Source of the DNA: Nesterenkonia lacusekhoensis
GTDB lineage: Bacteria > Actinomycetota > Actinomycetes > Actinomycetales > Micrococcaceae
Assembly (NCBI RefSeq): GCF_017876395.1
Contig: NZ_JAGINX010000001.1
Span: forward strand, 248,001-312,000
Length of the DNA stretch: 64,000 nucleotides
Reading direction: 5' to 3'
In this document: piece by piece, positions 25,483 to 33,552 of the stretch
Layout of the letters: each line of letters begins with the position of its first letter
Numbering within the stretch: the first letter of the stretch is position 1
Program-made: the position numbers and the translations under genes
The notes under the pieces: generated by a model
The model's input: the letters and a program-made list of their open reading frames with translations, nothing else
What the model was told of the DNA's origin: nothing
Databases searched by the model: none

Positions 25483-27300
25483 ATGCTCACCCGTCACAGA
25501 GGCTCATCACTCTCCGCAGCTGTGCTGCTGTCCGCTCTGCTGCTGACCGCCTGCGGAGGCGGCACGGCATCGGAGGGCGACGGCGACGGAGGTGACCAGT
25601 CTGAGGCGGAGCAGGATCAGCACCAGCAGGAGATCGAGGAGGCCGAGGCCGCTCGGGAGCAGGCGCTGGCAGGCCCCTCTGAGGCCCACCGTGAGGAGGC
25701 CGCCCAGCTGGTCTCCGAGCTGAGCCTCCAGCAGAAGGCCGGTCAGGTGCTGGTGGGCGAATACTCCAGCTCCGATGCCTCCGACATGGCTGGGCTGGTG
25801 CAGGAGCTCCATCTGGCGGGGGCCATCGTCATGGGCGACAACGTCCCCACCAGCGGTCAGGGTGCCGACCAGCCCGGGGCGGACCTCGCGGAGCTGGAGA
25901 CTCAGCTCGCCTCCATCCAGGCGGCGGCCGAGGAGCGCGGCTACCCCGCGATGATCTCTGTGGACCAGGAGGGCGGCCTGGTCACCCGTGTGGGCGAGCC
26001 GCTGACCGAATGGCCGGCTCCCATGGCCTACGGCGCGGCCGCAGAGACCCTCGACGGCACCGGTCTGACCTGGCAGGGGCACCGTTTCATGGGGGAGGAG
26101 CTCGCTGAGCTCGGCTTCACCGCCTCTTTCGCGCCCAACGGGGACGTGACCGTGGGCGCGGCCGATCCCACAGTGGGCTCGCGCTCCTTCGGCTCCGACC
26201 CGGAGGCTGTGGCTGAGCTCTCGCTCAGCGGCATCCGTGGTCTGGCCGAGGGCGGCCTGATGGGATCGGTGAAACACTTCCCCGGACACGGCTCGGTCAC
26301 CGATGACTCCCACCACACTCTGCCGGTGCAGGACGCCTCCCTGGAGGAGCTGCGTGCGCGGGACTGGGTGCCCTTCGCCGAGAGCATCGAGGCCGGAGTG
26401 CCGATGATCATGATGGGTCATATCGATGTCCCCGCCTTGGATGATGGGGTGCCCTCCTCCCTCTCCTCCGCCGCCTACGACGAGCTGCGCGAGATGGGCC
26501 ACGACGGAGTGGTGGTCACCGACGCACTGAACATGGGTGCCATCGCCGACGGCTACGGACCGGACCAGGCGCCGGTCATGGCGCTGGAGGCCGGGGCGGA
26601 CCTGCTGCTGATGCCCGCCGACGTCCGCGGAGCCCACGAGGCGATCGTCAGCGCCGTCGAATCCGGGGAGCTCAGTCAGGACCGCCTGGATGAGGCAGCC
26701 GAGCGTGTGGTGTCCCTGCTGCTCTGGCAGCAGGATCTGGAGGCCGGAGAGCTCGACGCCGGCCCCGGCGTGCAGATGCCCGAGGTTCTGCGCGATCACT
26801 ACCTCAGCCAGGAAGAGGGGCTCACCGAGGAGGAATGGCTCCAGGACGATGCCGCCGAGGCAGAGTCCGGATCCTCCGAGGAGGCGGAGCGTCGTGCGCG
26901 CAGTGTGGCCGAACAGCTGGCCGCAGCCTCGGTGACGGTGGTCTCCGGCGAGTGCGGTGCCGATCAGTCAGAAGCCGGTCTGCAGATCAGCGGCGGCACT
27001 GAGCAGGACCAGGCGCGCTTGGCCGCGGCCGCCGAGCGGGCCGGCGTCGAGGTCTCCGGGGCCGGTGGGACGCAGGTGGTCCTGCTGGGCGGTGATCAGC
27101 CCGCCGCCGGCGGGGACGTGGCCGTGGCCCTGGACCGTCCGGAGGCGTTGGACGGATCGGCCGCTCCTGCCCAGATCGCCCTCTACGGCCGCACCGCGGA
27201 GTCCTTCGATGCGCTGATCGCAGTGCTCCAGGGAGCCGAGGCCCCCGGTGCTCTGCCGGTGGCGGTGGGCGAGCTCGAGCCCGGACACTCGGCCTGCTGA
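25483..27300 (+). CDS. Glycoside hydrolase family 3 lipoprotein (beta-N-acetylhexosaminidase type)
   Basis: Exported, lipid-anchored glycosidase, likely acting on peptidoglycan or other GlcNAc-containing sugars. Signal peptide ends in LLLTACGGG (lipobox Cys about 22), followed by a Glu/Gln-rich linker, then the GH3 barrel from residue 75 with VDQEGGLVTR, SVKHFPGHGSVTDDSHHTLP (NagZ-type His/Asp catalytic pair) and the nucleophile motif VVTDALNMGAIADG. About 150 residues after the barrel are Ala/Glu-rich and include a small Rossmann-like end. 605 residues. ATG at 25483 sits 7 bases after a TATCCT box (leaderless pattern). Confidence 0.88.
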   Translation: MLTRHRGSSLSAAVLLSALLLTACGGGTASEGDGDGGDQSEAEQDQHQQEIEEAEAAREQALAGPSEAHREEAAQLVSELSLQQKAGQVLVGEYSSSDASDMAGLVQELHLAGAIVMGDNVPTSGQGADQPGADLAELETQLASIQAAAEERGYPAMISVDQEGGLVTRVGEPLTEWPAPMAYGAAAETLDGTGLTWQGHRFMGEELAELGFTASFAPNGDVTVGAADPTVGSRSFGSDPEAVAELSLSGIRGLAEGGLMGSVKHFPGHGSVTDDSHHTLPVQDASLEELRARDWVPFAESIEAGVPMIMMGHIDVPALDDGVPSSLSSAAYDELREMGHDGVVVTDALNMGAIADGYGPDQAPVMALEAGADLLLMPADVRGAHEAIVSAVESGELSQDRLDEAAERVVSLLLWQQDLEAGELDAGPGVQMPEVLRDHYLSQEEGLTEEEWLQDDAAEAESGSSEEAERRARSVAEQLAAASVTVVSGECGADQSEAGLQISGGTEQDQARLAAAAERAGVEVSGAGGTQVVLLGGDQPAAGGDVAVALDRPEALDGSAAPAQIALYGRTAESFDALIAVLQGAEAPGALPVAVGELEPGHSAC

Positions 27301-27653
27301 TGTCTGAGGGGATGGAGAGGGTGACGGCCCAGCTGCAGGTGGGAATGGTCGCTTCGCAGAAGATCTCGGACCTGATCTCCGAATTCTCACTGGGCGAGTA
27401 CGAGCTGGCCTCCTGGGAGACCAAGAGCGCAGTGGAGGACGAGTACCAGGTGTTGGCGGGGGCGCTGGAAGAGGTGCGTGACCTGGACCCGGAGTTCGCC
27501 GAGCGGATCCCGGGGCTGGCCGAAGCGGTCGGCGTCGGACGTCATATCTCCGCAGCCGAGCTGGAGGCTGAGGACGAGATCATCTGGCGCAGCGCCGCCG
27601 CAGAGCTGCCTCAGCTGCAGCAGGCCCTGCTCCAGCTGCTCATGCACAGCTGA
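27300..27653 (+). CDS. Small hypothetical protein coupled to the GH3 lipoprotein gene
   Basis: I do not recognise a family. 117 residues, acidic, helix-rich (KISDLISEFSLGEYELASWE; LPQLQQALLQLLMHS), no signal peptide or TM segment, so cytoplasmic. The ATG shares its A with the upstream stop (TGATG), indicating coupled translation. Amphipathic helices at both ends suggest a small dimeric or partner protein; function cannot be inferred. Confidence 0.65.
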   Translation: MSEGMERVTAQLQVGMVASQKISDLISEFSLGEYELASWETKSAVEDEYQVLAGALEEVRDLDPEFAERIPGLAEAVGVGRHISAAELEAEDEIIWRSAAAELPQLQQALLQLLMHS

Positions 27654-27667
27654 GGGTCACAGGGCTG

Positions 27668-27735
27668 CAGGGTCACCGAGCCCACAGGGTCACCGGGTCC
27701 ACAGGGTCACCGAGTCCACAGGGCCGCAGAGTCGC
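27668..27735. repeat. 17-bp tandem repeat between convergent genes
   Basis: CAGGGTCACCGAGCCCA (27668-27684), CAGGGTCACCGGGTCCA (27685-27701), CAGGGTCACCGAGTCCA (27702-27718) and a diverged fourth unit from 27719. It fills the gap between the small hypothetical gene and the methyltransferase stop codon. Confidence 0.85.
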
Positions 27736-27739
27736 CGGC

Positions 27740-29119
27740 TCACAGCGGCTGCACGACGGCGGCGATGCGCTCCTGTCCGATCCGCACCAGAACCAGGGTG
27801 CGGTGGACCTTGGAGCCTCTGCTCTTCTTGCCTGATCTCTTCCCGCCGAGGATCTGCCGGCGCAGCTGTTCGGGCACGATGTCCACTCCGCGCTTCTTGA
27901 TCTCCACGCTGGTCACCGCCTCCTCCTGGGCCCAGCGCTGCAGCGTCCTGACATTGAAGTCCATGACCTGTTCCACGCGGTAGCCGCGAGCCAGCGGGGC
28001 CAGGTCGTCCGCATAGGGCTCCGCTGCGACGAAATAAGCGATGTGCTCATCCAGCAGCTCGCCGCCGAACGCCGCCGCGCAGTCCTGGACCAGGCCCGCG
28101 CGGATGATGGCGCCGTCGGGTTCATAGAGGATTTCGTCGGGCACCGGCAGGCGCGCCGCGGAAGCGACGCCGTCGGCCTCAGGGGCCGCGCCGGCGTCGG
28201 GAGCTTCGGTCGTTCCGGCAGCGGTGTTCCAGCCGGAGGAAGAGGTCAGCTCCACAGCTCGGCGACCTTCCTCGCTGCTGTGCAGGACTGTGGCGGCGCG
28301 GGAGACGGCTGAGCGCTCGCCGTCGGCGTCGTCACTGCTGAGCCGCCGGGCCAGAGCATTGAACCAGAGCACGGCTTCGACCACATCGCCGCCGTCGCTG
28401 ACCCATTCGGCTTCACAGCCCTCGGGGATCAGCTCATGCGGGATGCCTGGTCCCAGCTTCACCCCCATGGGGATGCCGGTCTCGGCCAAGCCGGTCACAA
28501 AGCTCAGCGGCGGGGAGAACGCCTCCGGGTCCCACACCCGCGACGCCGCGCCGCTGCCTGAATGCCCACGGCCGGCGTCGCGCCGCGCCGGATCCAGCCA
28601 GAGGCCCCAGCCCTCGGGCAGCGGGCCGTGCTGGTCCATGAACTCCTCGGCGGTGGTGTGCAACACGTCAGCCTCGGGGAAAGCCATCAGATTCACCGTG
28701 GCTGCGGCCGCAGTGGTCTCGTCGGCCTCCACGGCGATCACGTTCAGTCCCAGGGAGGCCAGGGCCATCGTGTCGCCGCCCAGCCCGCAGCCGAGGTCTG
28801 CGGCGTGGGTCAGGCCGGCCTCGCGGAAGCGCTGGGCATGACGGGCGGCCACCGGAAGTCGGGTGGCCTGCTGCAGTCCGTCCCGGGTGAAGAGCATCTG
28901 CTCGGCGAAGTCGCCGAACTTCGCCGCGGCCTCAGCGCGCAGGGAAGACTGCGTCAGTGCGGCGGCGACCAGCTCAGGAGAGTGGCCCTGCTTTCGCAGC
29001 TTCTGGTTGAGGGCCAGGGAGTCGGCCTCGGCGTAGGGCGGCAGGGAGTTGAGCAGTTCCCAGCCCTCCGGGGAGAGCAGCGGCTCCAGCGGGGAGGGGG
29101 AGCGGTCGGCGTCGTTCAC
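27740..29119 (-). CDS. Class I SAM-dependent methyltransferase, THUMP-like
   Basis: Rossmann SAM-binding motif HAADLGCGLGGDTMALASLG followed by VIAVEADETTAAAATVNLMA, preceded by an N-terminal helical region and followed by WLDPARRDAGRG and VKLGPGIPHELIP. The C-terminal part (PDEILYEPDGAIIRAGLVQD, YRVEQVMDFNVRTLQRWAQE) is the THUMP-like domain common in actinobacterial members. An RNA target is likely from the family but not known. 459 residues, with an Ala/Gly-rich insertion near 300-330. Confidence 0.85.
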   Translation of the reverse strand: MNDADRSPSPLEPLLSPEGWELLNSLPPYAEADSLALNQKLRKQGHSPELVAAALTQSSLRAEAAAKFGDFAEQMLFTRDGLQQATRLPVAARHAQRFREAGLTHAADLGCGLGGDTMALASLGLNVIAVEADETTAAAATVNLMAFPEADVLHTTAEEFMDQHGPLPEGWGLWLDPARRDAGRGHSGSGAASRVWDPEAFSPPLSFVTGLAETGIPMGVKLGPGIPHELIPEGCEAEWVSDGGDVVEAVLWFNALARRLSSDDADGERSAVSRAATVLHSSEEGRRAVELTSSSGWNTAAGTTEAPDAGAAPEADGVASAARLPVPDEILYEPDGAIIRAGLVQDCAAAFGGELLDEHIAYFVAAEPYADDLAPLARGYRVEQVMDFNVRTLQRWAQEEAVTSVEIKKRGVDIVPEQLRRQILGGKRSGKKSRGSKVHRTLVLVRIGQERIAAVVQPL

Positions 29120-29152
29120 CCTCCCACGCTATCGCGCAGCGCTTCTACCCCA

Positions 29153-29223
29153 GTTGTTTGGGCGAAGAGTTGCCGTCTCAGAGCTCGCAGGCCGTTGGGA
29201 CGGCAACTCTTCGCCCACACAAC
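29153..29223. repeat. 71-bp palindromic element, copy 1
   Basis: Left arm 29153-29181 begins GTTGTTTGGGCGAAGAGTTG; right arm to 29223 ends in the complementary ACTCTTCGCCCACACAAC. Same length and sequence as copies at 35130, 40526 and 63079. Intergenic here, between the methyltransferase start and the siderophore operon. Confidence 0.9.
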
Positions 29224-29311
29224 TCCTGGAGGACACGCCCTGCCCACACTCTGAGACTGCGGCCTCGGAGGAGTTGCGGTCCTTGAGTTATGTCTGTAGG
29301 TTCTTTTCTGC

Positions 29312-29330
29312 TTAGGATAGGCTAAGTGCA
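29312..29330 (+). promoter_or_regulatory. DtxR/IdeR-type iron box
   Basis: TTAGGATAGGCTAAGTGCA matches the 19-bp DtxR/IdeR consensus (TTAGGTTAGGCTAACCTAA) in most positions of the first 14. It lies just upstream of CATAAT (29338-29343), a good -10 for the siderophore-binding protein gene, so Fe-loaded DtxR would block the promoter. Confidence 0.75.
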
Positions 29331-29397
29331 AGGTTGGCATAATAGAGAACTCCACTCTTCGCTCAGTCGATCTCACTCTCTCCGAGGAAGGTTCCCC

Positions 29398-30432
29398 ATG
29401 CTCGCAACCACTACGTCCCAGGCGTCTGCGCCGCATCGCCGCCGCGCAGCCGGCATCCTCTCCGCAGCGGCAGCCTCCGTTCTGCTGCTCTCCGCCTGCG
29501 CCGACGCCGAAGCAGAGAGCGGCAGCGCCGCCGGCTCCGGCGAGACCATCACTGTGGAGGATGACCACGGCACCCATGAGATCGACCTGGACAGCATCGA
29601 GTCCGTCGGCGCCTTCGACAACCGAAGCTTCCGGCTGCTGGAGGATCTCGGTGTGGAGCTGTCCGTGGCGCCCCGGGGCCTGATGCAGCCCCACGTCCAC
29701 GAGACCTATGCCGAGGACGAGAGCATCCTGGACACCGGCAACCACCGCGAGCCCGACCTCGAGCAGCTCGCCGCCGCCCAGCCCGACCTGGTGATCACCG
29801 GCCAGCGCTACTCCGAGTACTACGACGAGATGGCCGATCTGATGCCGGAGGACGGCGTCATCCTGGAGTGGGATGAGGGGACCTCGGACCCGACCACCTT
29901 CTTCGAGGGCCTGCGCGAGCAGGTCACCAACATGGGCGAGATCTTCCAGGCCGAGGAGGAGGCCGATGAGCTCATCGCCGAGCTCGATGAGGCCCTGGAG
30001 CGTGTGGAGTCCGCCTACAACGGCGAGGATACGGTGATGGGCCTGGTCACCTCCGGCGGCGACATCAACTATGCCGGTCCCAATCAGGGCCGCGGCGTGG
30101 CTCCGCTCTTCCAGGAGTTCGACCTGGAGCCGGCGCTGGAGGTGGATGACGAATCCACCGACCATGAGGGTGACGACATCTCCGTGGAGGCCATCGCAGA
30201 CTCGGATCCGGAGTGGATTCTCGTGCTGGACCGCGACGGCATGATGCCGGATGACCCGGAGTACACCGCGGCCGATGAGCTGATCGCCGACTCCCCGGCT
30301 CTTCAGCAGACCTCCGCGATCGAGAACGATCAGATCGTCTACATGCCGCAGAACATGTACATCACCGAGGACATCCAGGCCTACACGGAGTTCCTCAACG
30401 ATTTCGCCGATGCCCTGGAGGAGGCTGAGTAA
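29398..30432 (+). CDS. Iron-siderophore ABC transporter substrate-binding lipoprotein
   Basis: Lipoprotein signal (SVLLLSACADAE, Cys about 36) and a FepB/FhuD-type periplasmic-binding fold: GAFDNRSFRLLEDLGVEL, HRRNHREPDLEQLAAAQPDLV-like spacing (GNHREPDLEQLAAAQPDLVI), and DPEWILVLDRDGM. 344 residues; the acidic mature protein resembles binding proteins for catecholate or hydroxamate siderophores, ligand not determinable. ATG at 29398 has GAGGAAGG (29384-29391) at good distance. First gene of a four-gene importer with two permeases and an ATPase. Confidence 0.92.
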   Translation: MLATTTSQASAPHRRRAAGILSAAAASVLLLSACADAEAESGSAAGSGETITVEDDHGTHEIDLDSIESVGAFDNRSFRLLEDLGVELSVAPRGLMQPHVHETYAEDESILDTGNHREPDLEQLAAAQPDLVITGQRYSEYYDEMADLMPEDGVILEWDEGTSDPTTFFEGLREQVTNMGEIFQAEEEADELIAELDEALERVESAYNGEDTVMGLVTSGGDINYAGPNQGRGVAPLFQEFDLEPALEVDDESTDHEGDDISVEAIADSDPEWILVLDRDGMMPDDPEYTAADELIADSPALQQTSAIENDQIVYMPQNMYITEDIQAYTEFLNDFADALEEAE

Positions 30433-30456
30433 GGCTCAGCTGGCTTCGGAGGCTCA

Positions 30457-30497
30457 GGGTGATGGGCGTAAGGACTTTGTCCTCTCGTCCATCACCC
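30457..30497 (+). terminator. Two-step hairpin after the binding-protein gene
   Basis: Outer arms GGGTGATGG (30457-30465) and CCATCACCC (30489-30497), inner AGGAC/GTCCT. Placed between the binding protein and the permeases, it may reduce read-through so that the binding protein is made in excess. Confidence 0.65.
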
Positions 30498-30516
30498 TTA
30501 GGATTGCCTCACCGCT
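30498..30516 (+). promoter_or_regulatory. Possible second DtxR-type box before the permease genes
   Basis: TTAGGATTGCCTCACCGCT keeps the TTAGG, GCCT and CACC elements of the DtxR consensus but is weaker than the box at 29312. It directly follows the hairpin, 44 bp before the first permease start, suggesting an internal iron-controlled promoter. Confidence 0.4.
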
Positions 30517-30559
30517 TTTAGCGCACTCGCCCCTGCTCTCACGCTGACGGAAGCCCTCT

Positions 30560-31603
30560 ATGACCACCACCCTGCGTCAGGACGTCTCGCAGACCAGCCG
30601 AGACATCCTCGTGGATGATCCGCGCACCCGTCGGCACCGGCGGCTGTGGACGCCGGCGTTCCTCCTGGCGGTCCTGGTCACCCTGGGCCTGCTGGTGCTC
30701 TCCCTGGTGGTCGGCCAGTTCGACGTCTTCGGCGGAGAGGACTGGGAGAACTTCTGGATGTTCGGCATCACGCGAGTGCCGCGCACCGTCGCTTTGGTCC
30801 TGGCCGGCGCGGCCATGGCCATGTGTGGGGTCATCATGCAGCTGCTGACCCAGAACCGGTTTGTGGAGCCCTCCACGATGGGCACCACCGAATGGGCCGG
30901 ACTCGGCCTCATCCTGGTCATGTGGCTCTACCCCTCCGCCTCTCTGGGGGAGCGGATGATCGGGGCCGTGATCATGTCCTTCGTGGGCACTATGGTCTTC
31001 TTCCTCTTCCTGCGCCGGGTCTCGCTGAAGTCCAGTCTGATCGTGCCGATCATCGGCATCATGCTCGGCGCCGTCGTCTCCTCCTTCACCACGTACCTGG
31101 CGCTGATGACCGACCGGCTCCAGACGCTGGGCATCTGGTTCCAAGGCTCCTTCACCGGAATCATCCAGGGCCGCTACGAGCTGCTGTGGATCGTGCTGGC
31201 CGTGACAGTGGCGGTGTTCCTGGTGGCCGACCAGTTCACCGTGGCGGGCCTGGGTCGAGACATGGCCACCAATGTGGGCCTGAACTACGCCTTGGTGCTG
31301 TTCATGGGCACTGCCATGGTGGCCGTGGCCACCGGAGTCACCGCCACCGTCGTCGGTACTCTGCCGTTCCTGGGACTGGTGGTCCCCAACATCGTGGCCC
31401 TGTTCCGCGGTGACGATCTGCGCACCAACCTGCCCTGGGTGGTGCTGGTGGGCATCTGCACCGTCACCATCTGTGACCTGATCGGCCGCACGATCATCGC
31501 TCCCTTCGAGATCCCGGTGGGCATGGTGCTGGGCCTGGTGGGCGGCGTCGTCTTCCTGGCTCTGCTGCTGCGCCAGCGCCGTCGGGGAGGCCTGGTCAGC
31601 TGA
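30560..31603 (+). CDS. FecCD-family siderophore permease, subunit 1
   Basis: Membrane permease with about nine hydrophobic helices. FecCD signatures: TRVPRTVALVLAGAAMAMCGVIMQ, NRFVEPSTMGTTEWAGLG and LPFLGLVVPNIVALFRGDD (the ATPase-contact EAA-like region) and GRTIIAPFEIPVGMVLGLVG. 347 residues. The stop overlaps the next gene's ATG (TGATG). Confidence 0.92.
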   Translation: MTTTLRQDVSQTSRDILVDDPRTRRHRRLWTPAFLLAVLVTLGLLVLSLVVGQFDVFGGEDWENFWMFGITRVPRTVALVLAGAAMAMCGVIMQLLTQNRFVEPSTMGTTEWAGLGLILVMWLYPSASLGERMIGAVIMSFVGTMVFFLFLRRVSLKSSLIVPIIGIMLGAVVSSFTTYLALMTDRLQTLGIWFQGSFTGIIQGRYELLWIVLAVTVAVFLVADQFTVAGLGRDMATNVGLNYALVLFMGTAMVAVATGVTATVVGTLPFLGLVVPNIVALFRGDDLRTNLPWVVLVGICTVTICDLIGRTIIAPFEIPVGMVLGLVGGVVFLALLLRQRRRGGLVS

Positions 31604-32658
31604 TGTTCAAGCCGAGAGCCGCGGCACCTGCGCGCCGCCGAGACGCCGCTGAGCGCCCCCGGCGCTCCGGCCCGATCACCGGTCCGCAGCACAGGCGCCG
31701 CTATGTGATCACCATGTCGGTGCTGGTGCTTGCGGCGTTGGGCCTGACCTTCGGCATCATGACCTGGGACAACCCGGCCGAGACCGGTTCTCGTCCGTGG
31801 TGGCTGATCGTGGACATGCGGCGGGACTCGCTGATCACCATCGCCGTGGTGGCGCTGTGTCACGCGGTGGCCACCGTGGCATTCCAGACGGCCGTGAACA
31901 ACCGCATCCTGACCCCCGGGATCATGGGCTTCGGCTCGCTCTACACGGCCATCCAGACCGGGGCGGTGTTTCTGCTGGGTGCCGGCGGGTCAGCCGCACT
32001 GGTCGGCGTCGGGCCCTTCCTGCTGCAGATGGTGGCCATGGTGCTGCTGGCGACGCTGCTCTACACCTGGCTGCTGAGCGGAAAGTTCTCCAACATCCAC
32101 ATCATGCTGCTGGTGGGCGTGGTGATCGGCGGTGTGCTGGGCTCGCTGTCGAACTTTATGCAGCGGATGCTGACCCCTTCGGAGTTCGACGTGCTCACCG
32201 CGCGTCTCTTCGGCAACATCTCCAACGCCCGGGCGGACTACCTGCCCTATGCCATCCCGCTGGTGCTTGTGGCCGTCGTGCTGATCTGGCTGCGGGCGAA
32301 CTCGCTCAACGTCCTGGCCCTGGGCAGAAACACTGCCCAGAATCTGGGTCTGAACCATCAGCGTGAGCTGATCATCGTCATGGCGCTGGTCTCGCTGCTG
32401 GTGGCTGTGGCCACGGCGCTGGTCGGTCCCATGATGTTCCTGGGCTTCCTCTCGGCCACGTTGGCCTACCAGTTCGGCGACACCTATTCCCACCGCATGC
32501 TCTTCCCAATGGCGGCGCTCTTCGGCTACACCATCCTGGCCGCCAGCTACTTCGTCCTGCGCCACATCTGGGACGCCGGGGGAGCGGTCACCGTGATCGT
32601 GGAGCTGATCGGCGGACTGGTCTTCCTGATCGTTCTGATGAGAAAGGGGCGCTTGTGA
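31603..32658 (+). CDS. FecCD-family siderophore permease, subunit 2
   Basis: Second half of the heterodimeric permease: RTPGIMG-type segment (NNRILTPGIMGFGSLYTAIQ), a NFMQRMLTPSEFD loop, ALGRNTAQNLGLNHQRELI and GPMMFLGFLSATLAYQFGDT. The Arg-rich first 40 residues are cytoplasmic. 351 residues. Ends inside the ATPase gene start (GTGA overlap). Confidence 0.92.
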   Translation: MFKPRAAAPARRRDAAERPRRSGPITGPQHRRRYVITMSVLVLAALGLTFGIMTWDNPAETGSRPWWLIVDMRRDSLITIAVVALCHAVATVAFQTAVNNRILTPGIMGFGSLYTAIQTGAVFLLGAGGSAALVGVGPFLLQMVAMVLLATLLYTWLLSGKFSNIHIMLLVGVVIGGVLGSLSNFMQRMLTPSEFDVLTARLFGNISNARADYLPYAIPLVLVAVVLIWLRANSLNVLALGRNTAQNLGLNHQRELIIVMALVSLLVAVATALVGPMMFLGFLSATLAYQFGDTYSHRMLFPMAALFGYTILAASYFVLRHIWDAGGAVTVIVELIGGLVFLIVLMRKGRL

Positions 32659-33413
32659 GCATCACACTGACCGACGTCGCCAAGGACTATTCCTCGAGCG
32701 TGAAGATCGGGCCGGTCACCACCGAGATCCAGTCCGGCGGTGTGACTGCGCTGGTGGGCCCCAACGGTGCGGGCAAGTCCACCATCCTCACGATGATCGG
32801 GCGGCTGCTGGACATCGACACCGGTGAGATCACGGTGGCCGGCCATGACGTGGTCAACACGCCCTCGAAGACCATCGCCAAGATCCTCTCGGTGCTGCGC
32901 CAGGAGAACCACTTCGTCACCCGGCTGACGGTGCGTCAGCTGGTGGGATTCGGGCGGTTCCCGCATTCGAAGGGCCGGCTGACCATCGGCGACGAGAGGT
33001 ACATCTCCGAGGCCATCGACTTCCTGAATCTGACCGATCTGGAGGACCGGTACCTGGATCAGCTCTCCGGCGGGCAGCGCCAGCGGGCCTATGTGGCCAT
33101 GGTGCTGGCGCAGAACACCGACTACGTGCTGCTGGACGAGCCGCTTAACAACTTGGACATGCAGCATGCGGTCCAGATGATGAAGCAGCTGCGCCGGGCC
33201 GCCGATGAGCTGGGACGCACTGTGGTGATCGTGCTGCACGACATCAACTTCGCCGCCCACTACTCGGACAGGATCCTGGCGATGAAGGATGGCCAGGTGG
33301 TCGAGCACGGGACCCCGCGGGAGATCATGCGCGATGAGGTGCTCACCGGCATCTTCAACACCGACATCCAGGTGATCGAGGGTCCCAGCGGCCCGCTGGC
33401 GGTGTACTACTGA
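32655..33413 (+). CDS. Iron-siderophore ABC transporter ATPase
   Basis: Walker A VGPNGAGKSTILTMIG, Q-loop VLRQENHF, ABC signature LSGGQRQRAYVAMVLAQ, Walker B YVLLDEPLNNLD, H-loop VIVLHDINFAAHYSD. 252 residues, FepC-type. GTG start at 32655 overlaps the permease stop. A strong terminator hairpin begins at its stop codon. Confidence 0.95.
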   Translation: MSITLTDVAKDYSSSVKIGPVTTEIQSGGVTALVGPNGAGKSTILTMIGRLLDIDTGEITVAGHDVVNTPSKTIAKILSVLRQENHFVTRLTVRQLVGFGRFPHSKGRLTIGDERYISEAIDFLNLTDLEDRYLDQLSGGQRQRAYVAMVLAQNTDYVLLDEPLNNLDMQHAVQMMKQLRRAADELGRTVVIVLHDINFAAHYSDRILAMKDGQVVEHGTPREIMRDEVLTGIFNTDIQVIEGPSGPLAVYY

Positions 33414-33448
33414 TTGCGCCTGTCTCACTGTCTGAGACAGGCGCAATC
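33412..33448 (+). terminator. Terminator of the siderophore operon
   Basis: Perfect 16-bp stem GATTGCGCCTGTCTCA (33412-33427) with its complement (33433-33448), 5-base loop, followed by TTCCT. It starts within the stop codon of the ATPase gene. Confidence 0.85.
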
Positions 33449-33552
33449 TTCCTGCGGGATTCCTGGCAAGCGGTCTTACGATCTTTGAGTCTGCACGCCT
33501 CTGCGCGTGCGATTCACCCAGAATCGTTCCTCCTTGGAGAACTGAGAGTCCC

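Noticed and set aside
27668-27735. CRISPR array
   Set aside because: Units are directly adjacent with no spacers, only about four, and no cas genes are present.
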